This document shows positions 39,920 to 53,400 of a stretch of DNA of 64,000 bases, one piece after another. Each line of letters opens with the position of its first letter. The first letter of the stretch is position 1. Under the pieces are notes generated by a model. That model was not told the DNA's origin, made no database searches, and was given only the letters and a program-made list of their open reading frames with translations. The position numbers were made by a program, and so were the translations under genes. Source of the DNA: Schistosoma mansoni. Lineage: Eukaryota; Platyhelminthes; Trematoda; Strigeidida; Schistosomatidae. The DNA lies in assembly GCF_000237925.1 (NCBI RefSeq), contig NC_031502.1, positions 56,727,943-56,791,942 of the forward strand, given 5' to 3'.

Positions 39920-41405
39920 GGTCTTTTTGATGCCATTTGAGATGGTAATATTTTATTTCATCATAGTTTTCTCATTTTTTCTTCGCCTTCACTGTGTTTC
40001 TGTGTTTCTTCCTGAACTGTATTTATGTTGTTTTAGTTGTTAATTATTCTTAGCGGCAGCTATATTGATTGTTCCCCCTTTTACTGTGCTGCTTGAGTTG
40101 ACTGGGATTGTCCATTTTGATTGTGAATTGAAGCACTTTTCCAGAATTGGAAACACTTTGTGTTATAAAGCAATAAAATATTATCCTTTGGAAGGATTTT
40201 TACGTGATCTGTTCAGAAAGGGTAGTGTAACACTTACTTTTTGATGCACTCGGTAATTTTCTTACATTCATTATCAATTTGTCTATTTATTGTAATTTAG
40301 ATAGATTATTGAGAGAACAAATTATTGGTTGAATAAGTGAGCGGTAATATTTGTTTAGGTAATAATGTACATTTGTATTTACAATGCAATTTAGAACCAT
40401 TATTTTACCAATCCCCTTGTTTTGATTACAACTGGGCAATATCGCGTGTCTAAACTACCGAGACGGTTATTCTTTAGTCAAACCTTGGTTTGGATTTTAC
40501 AGTGGGTACCTCTCATTCTATCGAGAGAGGAAACTAGACTGGTAGTCGAATAGGTTTTTATTTGGATCCTGAAACTGAAGAGTTGGAGTTAAGGATTTCT
40601 TTTTCCAAGTACACGAAGTTTTTAATATAATATAAAAGGAGATATAATACCTAAGCAAAATAGGTAAGTGAATACTGAAGCTATAATGCTTTGGTATTAC
40701 TAAAATGATTTCATCCAAATCTTAGCCAATCAACCTAAGTTGTTCATGATAATCAGAAGTGGTTAAATTAATTTGCTAAGAATTCCCGAAATTGGGCAAT
40801 TTAAGGCAGGCAGAACTAGATGAGCAGAAGAAAACGTATTGTATTTGTAATGCCTAATCAGTGCTAATTCAAGTTGAAATGAATCATTAGTTCGTACAAA
40901 TACCATAACCGTCACAGCCTAAATGGGAATCGAAATTTCCGCAATAGATTGTGCTTATATTTCTCAGATTCATCGTGTGTCTTTCTGACTGTATATTGGA
41001 TGTATACTCTGTATGATTTAGAGCATACCCATTGGTATTAGAATTAACAACGGAAATTGTAACGAAATCATCTGATTTCTTGTAACGTATTTGGTTGTTG
41101 TGAATTGCTTGAATATTGCAGCTGTAAATAAATCCCCAAAATCAACAGCTCTGTAAGTGTTCGACATTGGATGCTGACCACATTAGTTTTAATGGGCTCA
41201 TTTATCTGAAGGTGCTCGGTTATGCATCCACACCAGATCACGAATGGGAACGGCGTGCTCAACATCTCCTGCGATCGTTAGTCAGTTTAGATCAATCACT
41301 TCTCGATATATTGATAAACAATCTAATATATCTTCCAACCTCCTCGCCTCTGACTTTTGATTTCACTGGGTGGGCACGATGCAGTCATAGAAGGTGTTAC
41401 TGGTT
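39920..41405. other. Spacer, unassigned
   Basis: No host gene. A plus-strand frame at 41,167-41,463 (98 codons, APDHEWERRAQ-like charged stretch then poly-Ile from ATT repeats) is not recognised and is probably repeat-derived. Confidence 0.35.
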
Positions 41406-41409
41406 AAGT

Positions 41410-44400
41410 GTTATTACTATTATTATTATTATTATTGTTCACAAACACCTTATGGGTACATAAGTGCTGTGAAGAAACCATTTCGGGTTTCTTCAAAAAT
41501 GCAATAATACACAATTTTCAATAATGTTAACATTACATATGCCATGTTTGAGAAAGGAAGGAAAAGGAAAATAAAATATTAATAATAGAATAGTAATAAT
41601 AGTAATAATAAATCAGGTTCTGTGTAATTAGCAAGAATTTTGAATTGATTTTGAAGGAGGAAAGGAAGAAACTAAAGAAATAGAAATAAAGGAGACGCGG
41701 AAGACGTAAATATCTTAACGCAGAACAAGAATAAACAACTATGTATGTATAGCAAAAACGAGTAATAAAAATAAAATGAAACAGAATAAATTAATAAGTA
41801 AACAACTTATTATTGCGGTAAGATATGACGTTAGAATAAGTGTTTGTGCGTGTACAGTCATAGTTTTGGGTGATGCTATGAAAGTCTCAATTAAGTGCAA
41901 AAGATAATCAATGTGTATGAGGTGTATATACATAGTGAAGATACGAAACGAGTCTGATAAGTTGAATTCAGCGTACCTCAAGTTATTGCCTTAATCCAAA
42001 AACTTCGCAATCTTAAGAATAATATTTATTTGGAAGGAAAAAAAAGAGAGAGAAAAAAGAAATGAACACATAGTGAAAGGGTCTAACCATGGTCATAATA
42101 GTGTAATGGATATAGACTTTTGAGATGAACGAATAATTTTAAAATAATAATAATAACAACAATAATAAATCCTTACGGATAAATACATGTAGATTTATGT
42201 AACAGTATACAGAGTGAAACCGGGTATTAGTATAAACATTAGTGCAATAATAATAATAATTTAGAATGATGCTATCATAGTCACAATTAATTACAAAGTG
42301 TAACATAGGGCTTTTTGTTTTTAATTGTAGACTTTGGATGTTTAGGAATAAAATATGTTTAGAAGGACAAGAAGAGATGAAAAGAATATCTAATGTGTCG
42401 AGAGATCAATAATGATAATAATAATAACAGTAATAATTATAAATACGAACATAAGCAGACCTCATATATTAAGATAAATAAAAATGAAATAGAATAGGCA
42501 TGAAAAGTTTCAAAGGTTTCACTTTGCTTTTCAGTCAGTTAGATAAATGACGGACCTATTTTGTATATGTCATTGTTAAGCACGTTGATATTCAATAGGT
42601 GACACAATCTACTTTCGGAAAGAAAGTCATCAAGAAGACTTCGGAACCGGGTTATAGTTTCACTGCATCAAAGGTTCATTGGCAGTCTATTCCACATGGT
42701 TGAGTAGCGAATAACGAAAAAATTCTGACGTAAATTTGTGTGGGTTTTTGGAATCGCTAGAATATTTTTCTTATTGCGTAGATTGTGGGACGGTATCATA
42801 ATAATCTCGATTCGGTATTATTGAAATTAATCATTATGAATCCGATGAGCTTTCTAGCTTTGGATACTTGAGATGCAATGTGTTCAGAAAAGTTCAAACT
42901 GTCGCTATATCTTAAACCCAGGTCACGAACAGTGTTGAGAGGTTTCAGTGTATGTTTGTGTATAGCCAGATTTAGGTTAAGGCAGCGGCCGATGTTAATA
43001 AATCCACTTTTGTCAACATTAAGTGGCAAATTCCACGAAATAGTCCATTCGTACAACTTGTTTATTTCTTCTTGGATTACCGTTGAAATATAGCTTTCTT
43101 TTGTGGGAGATGAGAATGAATAAACAACTTTTAGATCATCGGCAAAAAGAAAAGGTTTGCCATATTGAAAGAGGGAGCAAACGTCATTGATAAAAAGGAG
43201 AAATAGTAATGGACCAATTATACTTCCTTGTATAACCCCACTGGTTACATTCACAGGTTAGGAGTAGCAAGATCCAAAGCGGACAGTTTGGCTACGTTCC
43301 TCGAAAAATGACTTGATCCAAGATAAAAGGGGATTCTGTATTCCATATGAAGAGAGTTTTAGAAGAAGAAGCTTGTGTGGGACGCTGTCGAAGGCCTTAC
43401 TAAAGTCGAAGTACAAAATTATCACAGACTGACCAACATCTCTTCTCTGGGTAATTTGATCAAAAAATTCCAGGTGCGATGTAAATCATGAGCGTTTGGT
43501 CATAAACCCGTGTTGGGATGGGCTAATCAGATTAGCCGAAAAGTAAAAATGATAATAGCTGTTTGTGGATTATCTTTTCCATAGTTCTTGACAGCACGGA
43601 TGTCAAATTAATTGGTCTGTAGTTGTCAATATCACTGCGTGATCCGGTTTTGAATCTGGGAGTGATAAGAAATGTTTTCCATGCAGATGGATAGGCCCCA
43701 TATTCCATAGATAGGTTGAAAAGTTTTAAACAAAATAATGGGAATTCTCTACTACCATATTTCACGAATGATGAGGGAATCCCGTCAGGTCCACCGTCAT
43801 AGGACTTTTTCAAGGCAGTTACGGCCTGCTTGATGTTGGAGGGTACAAAATCAATTTTTGACAGGTGTCTGCACGTCAGCATTGAAAATGTATTGATACA
43901 GCTTTCAGTTCTAGTGTTATAGCACTGCGAGAAATACTGACTGAATTGTTCGCAAATAATATCGGGGTCATCAATAAATCTTCCGTTAACTATGAAGAAT
44001 TTGGTCGCGCCAAGAGAATTTGACTTCACACGCGATTTAAAAAGCCGAAGTATTGATAATTCTGGGCTTTTATTACCTAGGGCTTTATTTTTTATATTCA
44101 TAAAATACTTGCGTTTAGACGAAGCACTCTTGTCAATTAACTTAAGTATACTCTGTAGTGCATACAAGTCATTATGCTTGTGGTAACGGTGTTTTAATTT
44201 CCTCAGCTTTCTTTCAAAAGTTTTAAAATTATTCTAGCCCCTATTGGCGTAATAAGCCACATGACTAATAATTGGAGCAGTGCAGTCGAGGCAGTGTATC
44301 AAGTTGTGGTATAGATCAGAGATCGCAATGTCAAACTACAATACCTGTGGTATCTTCATTGGTGAGACCGATGTGACCTGGTACACCAACCGATAAACTA
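41410..44400 (-). mobile_element. CR1/Jockey-like LINE (second lineage), decayed
   Basis: Minus-strand non-LTR element. Frames 44,167-43,532 and 43,254-42,796, with the intervening 43,531-43,255 readable in a shifted frame, give GGPDGIPSSFVKYG, NYRPINLTSVLS, a motif A like YFDFSKAFDSVPH, motif B SGVIQGSIIGPLLFLL, motif C FADDLKVVYS and the C-terminal RDLGLRYSDSLNFSEHI. Upstream of 44,167 a linker (DLYHNLIHCLD, APIISHVAYYANRG) continues to about 44,400. Downstream of about 42,540 the sequence is a long A+T-rich 3' UTR ending near an (AAT)n tract at 41,410-41,435. At least two frameshifts or stops. Confidence 0.8.
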
Positions 44401-44479
44401 AGAGTCTGTTCCTTTTTGGAACTTCATAAATCATTGCGTTGCCAATCCTCTGAATAAGGACGGTGACTTTGTATTTGTT

Positions 44480-46940
44480 GTGAATTTACTTTGCTTTTGT
44501 GTGTTTACAGCATCAAGATCGTGCTTGTTCGACCGTAACTTGAGTGATTTCGGTTAGGGTTCGGAATATTTTTCCCATCCGTTCTACGTAACCTTTTTGG
44601 CTGATTATCACGCCGGTGATTTTCCTGCGTATTTTGTCGAAGGTTTCTTTTTAAAATCCCTTTAAAATGGTCGACTCTATTCATAAATGTTGACATCAAA
44701 ATGGTTTCTTCCCCGTGGAAGAAGGGATGCTATTTGATGAGTGCAAAAAGTGGTGTCACAAAATGTGCATCCTTTTAAACCACATTGTGTACATAGGATA
44801 CTATAAGCCTAACTCCCACTGGTTTTGCATGTTTTGTTGTTCGACTAAGACTGCTTGTCAGATAGATAGTTACCCTTCTAGCAATAACCAGAAAGGAACC
44901 GGCTACATGAGTACTTAAAGAGAAGAATGTGTCAGAGAAACAAATGCTCTTTCGGGACTAGCCAAACACCCGACTGAAAAACATTTAGAATAAAGATCTA
45001 TTTCGAAACTAGTGCAGGATGGAAGCCGACTGCATATTGACTGTCACGATCATACAGTAGTACCTGAAGACCCAGATAGAAACGTCACAACATGACTTTC
45101 AAATAAATCAAAGCCGTGCATAGTTTCACTATTTGGAATTTGTGGGACTAGTTGAAAATGATCATGCTCAAGGATTCGGAATCTGCTATCAGAAATGTGC
45201 TTCCAGAAGCGGTTCTAGGATCACATATAGCTAAGGTAATAACATTCTGAAGAGGTTTGGGGGCGACACCCGATCAAGAATGATCTTGAAGTTAGTACTC
45301 AGAAGTTGCAATGGAAAGGAAAGTCATACTAAGTGGCGCTAACAAAACTGGCTACTCAAATATTTTTATCCGACCATATCGGACGTTTAAGGGTCGAATC
45401 AAGTGGAAGAATGCCCTTACTGAGTTGAAAGCCCGAAGGCAGAGTCCTAAAAGTCCTTAGATCCAAGTTTTTTAAGTAGTTAGGTCTTGGAAGCCAGTGC
45501 TTCCGACACCTATAAAATGAGTGATTCTCGAAACCCTTTTAAGATCATGCTCTATAAACGCTCGTTGTCTTAGAAATAAAACATCCGAGCTAAGTTTGGT
45601 GGTAGATGGGTCAAGTCCCTATAAAATTGTTGTCGTAGAAATGTGGATCACTGTATATGTAAACAGTTCTTCAATCATTGAAGAATACGTCTGTGTCGAA
45701 AATGATAGATTTATGAATATCAGGAGTGTAGGTATAATACTGTATACTGGAGGCTGCTTTTGTGCATAGCCGAGCATATACGAAGTGCACGATATTGGTA
45801 TATGTGGGGTAGATTGTCATTTAACTAAATCTAGACACGGGTTAATAACTGAAGAGGGAATATACTGCAGTCCTCACTGTTTTGTCGACAACTTTGATGT
45901 AGGTCATATCCTTTCTTGGAGTAAAGCCAACTGTTGTCTCATCGTTGAGGATTTCAACGCACCGCTTATCAGATTGATAGAGCCTACAACTTCGGATGGA
46001 TGTTTAGACAGTAACTTTATGTCAACCGTTATTGGATGTGCACTTGTACAATATATCAGAAACACTTGCGAGACATGTTCTTCTTCATGGGCCACTAATC
46101 ACTTAACTACGAATATCGAAAAATTCGAAATATATGGTGAAAGACAATAGCTAGATGCCACACCACTCAAGAAAGGCAGTTGGCGTAAGATATCCGTACC
46201 TGATCAAAACGATTGTTTTCGCACATTATATAAAGAACAAAGCGCAGTGATGGTATCTCTTCATTATTGTTCCACCAAAACTCAGACATACTGTCTGAAT
46301 CAGATCTGGCCAAACTATTCCAGCGAAGTTCATTCTGCGCGTACTGTTAAAAATACTTGTCATAACCCCACCACTAAGATATCAGCCATGCCACCTGTAT
46401 ATGTGACTGAGGGATCTGTTCTTCAATTGTTCAATAGCTTCAGACTCAGCAAGGCACCGGTTTCTGATAGGTTATAAACGTAGTTGCTGTCATCACTTGA
46501 GGACATCATTCCAGGATCACTCACGATGCTGTTCAACAACACTCTTTCCTACATTCAACACCCTAGGGATTGGAAAGATGCTATATTTAGTTCTATATTT
46601 AAATGTGGACAGAGATAGACCATATCTCACTACCGACCTTCCAGCCTGACCAGTACAGTAGTTAAGTTACTTGAACAAAAATAATTCAGGTTAAGTTACC
46701 GAGTCACATGGAATCATACAATCTGCTAGCGCCCGAGAAACGGAGTTTCGGAATTAGTATTCATACATAACCAACTCATTTATTGAGAAGAAGGACTGGA
46801 CAACAGTTCGAATTAACGGTTTATCAGCCGATATGATATTAATATCAATGCATTTGATAAGGTTTCTAACCCAGTTCTTATAAGGGAGCTCTCAAGCTTT
46901 AGAACAACAGATTCTGTACAGGAGCGGATAAGAAACCTGC
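44480..46940 (+). mobile_element. CR1-like LINE, long but badly decayed, with PHD-like ORF1 piece
   Basis: Plus strand. 44,715-44,918 encodes CKKWCHKMC and HWFCMFC, a Cys/His pattern like the PHD-type finger in ORF1 of some CR1 elements. Endonuclease pieces follow at 45,540-45,770 (NARCLRNKTSELSLVVDG) and 45,785-46,150 (VEDFNAPLI, then CALVQYIRNTCE). The reverse transcriptase from 46,400 to about 46,940 is broken by many stops; SYNLLAPEK and an AFDKVSNPV motif A remnant are visible. The same family as 200-2,090. Confidence 0.75.
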
Positions 46941-46944
46941 AGGT

Positions 46945-47880
46945 TACTAGGCCACATAGATTCGTACAATCTGTTAACTCCTGAGGAGCATGGGTTTCGT
47001 AACAAGCTTTCATGCATGACTAACCTACTTATGGCGAGAGAGGATCGGACAACAGCCTTAAACAACGGTCTGCCTGTTGATGTGCTATTTATCTATCTCC
47101 AAGCTGACTTAGACGAATTAGTTAGGTGGGCTCATGGTTGGGGAGTCGAAGTTAATTCCAGGAAGTGCGTGCTCATACACACCGGATACGGTAATAGTTA
47201 CCACTATACTATTGACGGTACATCTCTTCCACGCGTTAAAGAACATAAAGACTTGGGAGTAATAATAAGTCACAAATTAAAAAAAACTTCGCACTGCAAC
47301 GCAGATGCTTCCAAAAGTTATGGTGTGTTATGGTCACTTCGCCGAGCATTCAAATGCTTTAATGAGATGTTTCGAATTTTATATCCTACCTATGTAAGAC
47401 CATACTTAGAGTAATGTATACAAGCAGGTAGCTCATGTCTGAGCTCACTTGAGTGTTCAGAGTGTGGGAACAAAATTAGTGAAGTGTCTTTTTACACTCC
47501 CTTACGATGAGCTCTTAAAACGACTAAACCTTTGCCCCTTGTCTTATGGTAGGACGCGAGGTTATCTCATGCTGGCATTTCTCAACTTTAATTACGATTT
47601 GAGCGTTAACATGTCCTATCTTTCTGCTCCCATCAGCACTTATAATTGCCGAGGTCATAGCAAGAAGGTTCACAAACGGCGATCTAATAAACTAAAGGTG
47701 GGGTCCCATTTTTCTCATCGAGTGGTTAGTGACTGGAACGCCTTACTTGAACAAGTGGTATCAGCCCCATCAGTGAATATTTTCATAAAAAAGCGAGACC
47801 TTCACTGTAAAGCAGTCTATCAGGATTAACACAGGTTCACCAACCTACTATCCTAATTACTGAAGACTGAAATCCCGCTA
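46945..47880 (+). mobile_element. CR1-like LINE, 3' piece with internal deletion
   Basis: Starts again at DSYNLLTPEEHGFRNK and runs open from 47,016 to 47,414: NLLMAREDRTTALNNG, LPVDVLFIY, then directly LQADLDELVRWAHGW. The joint removes reverse transcriptase motifs A to C. The C-terminal part 47,449-47,829 matches 230-600 of the first element (YDELLKRLNL, DWNALLEQVVSAPSVNIF). The end carries ACTGAAGACTGAA at 47,860. It repeats sequence already present at about 46,700, so the locus is a mosaic of two copies. Confidence 0.78.
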
Positions 47881-47884
47881 TAGC

Positions 47885-49430
47885 GCGGTTAATTCACATG
47901 AAGTCGTTACTTTAAATCAATCTTAATGGTTGGTTTAGTTTGTTGTTCACATCCACATAGGTCCTTACTTCATTTTTACCATAAGTGACACAACTGCTAG
48001 CCAAAAACCTTTTTATGGAGGTGTCGAGTTTCATCTAGAGCTAGGTAATAATCTCGACTAACAATTGTTAGTCCTACAGACCATATTTTTGTTCGTCAGT
48101 AAAATATAACAGGTTGATTGTGGTGTTAATAAAGGCCAAAATATTTTCAGATAAAAATAGCTATAAAACAATTCAGTTGTTGATCGGGCTCTTTTTTCTC
48201 CAGCGATTGAACAGTCTAAGTTACTACTTTTTTTTAGGTCTATAGCCCTATGATGAAGAAAGCAGAGCTAGGTCTAAAACATTAGCTCGGTGATTAAAAA
48301 TCAAGAGCTTTGACCGCCAAATCAGAATTTTCCTAGCCTAAATTTGAGAAGTACAGAGGACTACTAGGCTGGTGTTTGTTCAGATACTTATAATACCCTA
48401 ATTTTCCTGATTGGACTTTTCATGAAAGGAGAACCTATCCCTGCTCTTCTGCAGCATTAATATCGTGATATCTCTTGGAGGCTGGAATTTGTGTCTACAT
48501 CTCTTGGCTTTCTTAGGTTGTAGAAGAGGTTAATATCTTTTATCGAGGTTGTGCAACCTTTTTTTTCAGTAAAATATATGGAAACAATACATCAGTAACG
48601 ATTTTCCTCGAAGCATGAGATCGTGTAAAAAAATTGTAGAACTTTGTAATGTTCACTCCCATCCTAACTAGTAATACATATAGTTACTAAAATGGTATCT
48701 TCTGCATAATTACTGAAATCTAGTCATTACCATTTAGTCATATTCCGTAGATGAACTTATTGTTTGGTAATCTAGACACCTCTTCGAGTTTTCATCCTAG
48801 TGATCTCATATCGACATGGTGATATGGTCTGGGGACTTGGACTGATGCATATTTGTGTCAGTGTTACTTTGCTTATGACCAACTGATGCAGTCAGGGATA
48901 TGAGCCGCCACTATGCTGTTCTTGTAATAAATTTGACTTCGTTTACATAATATACTCCTAATTTCTATTTTTTCCAAAAGCATTACCCTCTCTTGTCTCT
49001 ATTAATCTTGTACTCCACCCTAACCGACGTATTTGTCTGTATGCTTTTTCTAATCAAATTTTTTTTCATGTTACAGAATCATTTATCTTAATTATTAGCT
49101 TCTATCTTAATAAACATTCAGGCTTTTAACTACTTCATCCTTAGTTCCTTGATCAGGATAACCTGTTCGTGCTTTTGTTTGTTGTACTTCTGCTAGAGCT
49201 AGAAAATTATCACGATTATTGTTAGCAAACAATCATGTCGAAACATAAATATATATTCCTGATTGTGCAGCTTTGAAAACCGATTTGCGGAAAAGAAGAC
49301 TCTTCAGTGACCCAGTCTTTATTGTTTTTGTGTCTGAGTGAGTGTATTCTGTATACCTAATTCATGCAAACTTGTTGGTAGTTGCTTAGTTGTATTATAC
49401 GTTATTTGTGATCATTCTTCAATTATCTTT
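47885..49430. other. Spacer between LINEs and USP9X
   Basis: No gene recognised; A+T-rich with scattered poly-T runs. Confidence 0.4.
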
Positions 49431-49433
49431 CAG

Positions 49434-50035
49434 ACAATTGACTATTTTTCGTTTACACATAGTAACATGGTGCTGTAACAACTTAGTGTAAACCTCATTT
49501 TCAATTGCAAGCTTTTGCACGCATCAGTTGTGGCGATTAGATTAGTTGCCCCCAAGTGCCCTGGTACGTCCGAGAGTGGAGAGAGTTAGCTCTCTCGAAA
49601 TGCTCTCACATGGTTACGCGTGCACAACCTCTGCCAGGGAAGTCCTATTCACTGTCTTCTCGTGGCATTACTGTTGGTTACGAATTTGAAAGGACGAAAA
49701 GCGAATGTCCGGCGCTTTAACCGGGTTGGTGGACACAGAAAGTCCACCTAGTGGAGTTGGAAAACCTTGATTCCAAAACAATGGTGTATGAACCCACTGT
49801 TAGTTACAGGCTACCATGGAACTACATCTCCTTACCTTGCTCCACTGCCTTGTGGATTGGACCTTTAGGTCAAAGGCTTAGAGTATGACCCCCTTAGGAA
49901 ACCACTTGCTTCGGTCTGGGCACCCTAGCAGTATCACAGCCCACACACTAATCAAGTGACTTGTGTGGCGTACATATATTCTGTGCCCCTGTGTACTAAT
50001 ATTCATGTGTTCAAATAAAATAAATTAATAGATTA
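49434..50035 (+). repeat. Non-autonomous composite repeat just upstream of USP9X
   Basis: About 600 bases from CAGACAATTGACTATTTTTC to TCAAATAAAATAAAT, richer in G+C in the middle (CTTTAACCGGGTTGGTGGAC). The middle and 3' part recur at 52,850-53,265 and the first 130 bases at 53,935-54,065. The end (TGTGCCCCTGTGTACTAATA, ATTCATGTGTTCAAATAA) matches the reverse complement of the LINE ends at 57,213 and 62,808, so it may borrow a LINE's 3' tail for mobilisation. It ends 165 bases before the USP9X start codon. Confidence 0.7.
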
Positions 50036-50199
50036 GTGTATAAACGTGTACATAGTCATTGGCTTAAGCTCATTCATTGCTGAAAATGGATGCGATCACG
50101 TGGTTTTTCTCTAAGTTTGAAAATAGTGTTAAGCTACATTTCATACTTTGTTATTCAGTTCTTATAAAACCTCGTTTTCCATTTTTAGTTTAGTTCATC

Positions 50200-50461
50200 A
50201 TGAATGTTAATAACAACAAACAAGATCAACTGTGTAGTGATACTCCATCAGAAAGTTCACTAAACAATCCCATTTCGGATGTAATAAATACTGAAAATAC
50301 AAGTTTGGCATACCCGAAATCACCATCGACGACATTATTTCCGGTGCATGCGTTCAACACTTTGAATTCTCTGTTATCACGACCACATTGGCAAGTACCT
50401 GTTCTACCAGATTCACAATTGGAAACTATACTATTGGCATCAATCAATATGGCTAAACATG
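50200..50461 (+). CDS. USP9X: USP9X exon 1
   Basis: 87 codons plus one base. A low-complexity polar N-terminus (NNNKQDQ, SSLNNP) as in other FAF proteins, then RPHWQVPVLPDSQLETILLA. Donor GTTTCG is weak but the next exon joins exactly (KHG then EDVHSQ). The following intron is 54 bases. Confidence 0.88.
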
Positions 50462-53400
50462 GTTTCGTAATCATATTCATTTGTTTCTAAATATCTTTTT
50501 TTCCAATTTTTTCAGGTGAAGATGTTCATTCACAAGATTGTTTACGATTTTATTCAGATGGCTTAATTAGTTCTTTTCAGAAAATATTTCGTGATGATGC
50601 AGTTACTCGTTGGGATTCACATATCTTAGTATGTATACATTGGTTGTTTGATGTCTATTACCGTTTCCCTTTCTTTTTCAATAAAGCATTTTATTTACGC
50701 CAATTCTTTACTGGGCATTGAATTGTGTTCCATAAAAGCAAAATCTGATTGCCTAGCAATATTAGAATTGGAAAGTATTCTATTTGATCCTAATTCACAG
50801 TAAGTCCTTGTCTATTTTTTAAACAACTAAAGTAAAAAAACGTCAGTGGTTTTCATACTTGGCTCTAGTTCATTGGTAGTGCGAGTACAAACCTTAATGT
50901 AACTTTTTGAGGTAGGATCAAAAAAAAAATCCTAAAAGAACTAAATATCTGTTTTGCCGCAATTTATGATGCATAGTTAATGCACATTCATGGGATCATA
51001 TTCTGGATGTTTAAGTCTCACAGTGAACACGATGCATTTATACCACGGTCAGAATCCAGACGTTCACTTTCTCAAGTTAAACTAATTCGCAACACAGCAC
51101 TATCATCACTGGCAATATCTGTCCTACTTCTATCACCATTCTAATAAATTGGTCATGGTTTCTCATTAGAACTTCAAGAATCCATTTCAAATTTATTCTA
51201 TGGTGACCAAATGGTTATTTTTAAGATGTGAGTTTGTCAGTAAGTCGCGATCAAGAGGGTTTGTGAAAATGATTCAGTCTGGAGTCAGTTTTCATTCTTG
51301 CATCCTTTTATTAAAAACAATTTGAACTGGTGCAGCATATATATATATATATATATCGCTAATCATGCTGAGTTTCCTTATGATTGTTTCTTCGTTTTTC
51401 TTTAACTGCTACAATTGAGTTTTATTTTCCTAGTGTTTAGTAGCCTAATAGTGTTATATTAATGATTTGTATTTTATCGGTTAGTGATGTTCCGTACTAG
51501 ATCGAGAATTTCTTAGTCAGTTTAATATTCCTTAGGGAGTAGCAGGCGTAAGTAAATAGGTATAATATTCCTTTTTACTTCTTTTTCCTCTCCTGTTTTG
51601 CCTTTATATCTCTCTGTACACTTTTGCATTTAGGTTTCACACACGTAGTATAATTTCCACCAGTGTAACACACGAAATTCGTTATGGTGTTCATAGGAAT
51701 GTTGTATGTCGATATGAAGATATTATTAAATTATTGCCACATATATCAATATCAAATGAAAATGACAGTACGTGTCAACAACAACCAGAAAAAAGAGATG
51801 GAGATACTAATCCCATGGAGATGAATAATGACCCTCTGACACTAAACAATACTGTTCAAATAAAAGAATATTCTATTTCTTATGCAAATTATAAAGATGC
51901 ACCTATTCTAGTGGATTTTATTAATTTATTTGGACGACTCAATGGATTCGATCGATTAAAAGCACGATTCCTTGAATTAGATAACAAGTACCATTGGGAC
52001 CAGAAACAGAAAGATATGTTGCAACAGCAGCTTCAACAACAATCAAATGATCAAACAGAATTCTTATCACTTAGTCTAATAAATGCTTATCTGCATCCCT
52101 TTGCTTTATGTTCAAATTATTTAAGTGACTCAGTAATTGAAGAATATTTCAAACCAATAGTGGTAAGTTATTGAGCTATAGTCACTAAAATATTTATTTT
52201 TTGCCTTTGTATTACTCGAATGCTTTAATAACGACATCAGTTGGATAACCATAGAAACCAATAGGGAAAAAGTTCTACCTGGATGTTCTTCAGAATTGCA
52301 TATCGTAAAAAACTCAAAATTCGGCTGACAACAATACAGTGAGCAATACAAGAGTATTTATAGAGAATGTCCAGTGTCCTTAAGACTGATCTAGTAAAGA
52401 TGTGAGTTTTCAATGCATCGGATCCAATCTGAACAAATTTAGAACCTTTCTCAGGCATTGTCTCTATCCTTTTTCTCTTTTCAAATTTATTTCATTGGAT
52501 TATACTCCCTGAATAACATCTTCAAACGCGAATCTTTCCGATTACTGCTTAAAATTTTACTACCTCTACCACTATGGAATTAGAATCGACAACTGCATCT
52601 CTGTACTAATGTGGTATAGCAACTCGAACTGATGTACGTACGTACGAAGTTCTACGTTATGACTGACTGACTGTACCATAATATTGCTTTTAGATTGTTA
52701 TTTATAGAAAGTTTCCAAAAAAACTCTGAAGATTCATTTTCACTTTTATTAAGATTATGTATATTTCTTGAAAAAAAGGTGAAGAAATCAGTGTAAAACA
52801 ATTCCTAAAAAATTTCATTTAGATTATTATTCAAGGTATTGGTGAGTGTGTAGATGTTATCACTGCCTTCTCGTGGTGGGGGTGTTGTTTACGAAATTGA
52901 GAGGAAAAAAAGCGAATGTCCGGCACTTTAACCGGGTTGGTGGACACGGAAAGCTCACCTAGGGGAGTTGGAAAACCCTCATTCCAAACAAATGGTGCAC
53001 ATGGGCTCCAGAATCCTGAGGAAACAAATAGCGTATGAATCAATCGTTGGTCACTGGCTACCATGGGACTGCATCTCCTTACGATGCTCCACTGCCTTGT
53101 AGATTAGACCTTTAGGTCAAAGGCTCGGGGTGTGGCCCCCTAAGGAAACCACCTGGTTCGGTTTGGGCACCTGTTCAGTATCACAGCCCTCACACAAATC
53201 GAATGAGATTTGTGAGGCGCATATTTATCTGGTGCTTCCTTGTACCAATATTTATGTGTTTAAATAATGATAGTTATGATAATCGCTGATTATTATGCAT
53301 TTGGATCATTTTTTTCCTTTTTTATTACTAATTATTATTATTATCATTTTCAACAGACTATTGTTGTCAATTATTTATCTCATTTAAATGATGATCAAAT

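Noticed and set aside
41167-41463. 98-codon plus-strand open frame
   Set aside because: Ends in a poly-isoleucine run from an ATT microsatellite and shows no recognised domain; probably non-coding or repeat-derived.
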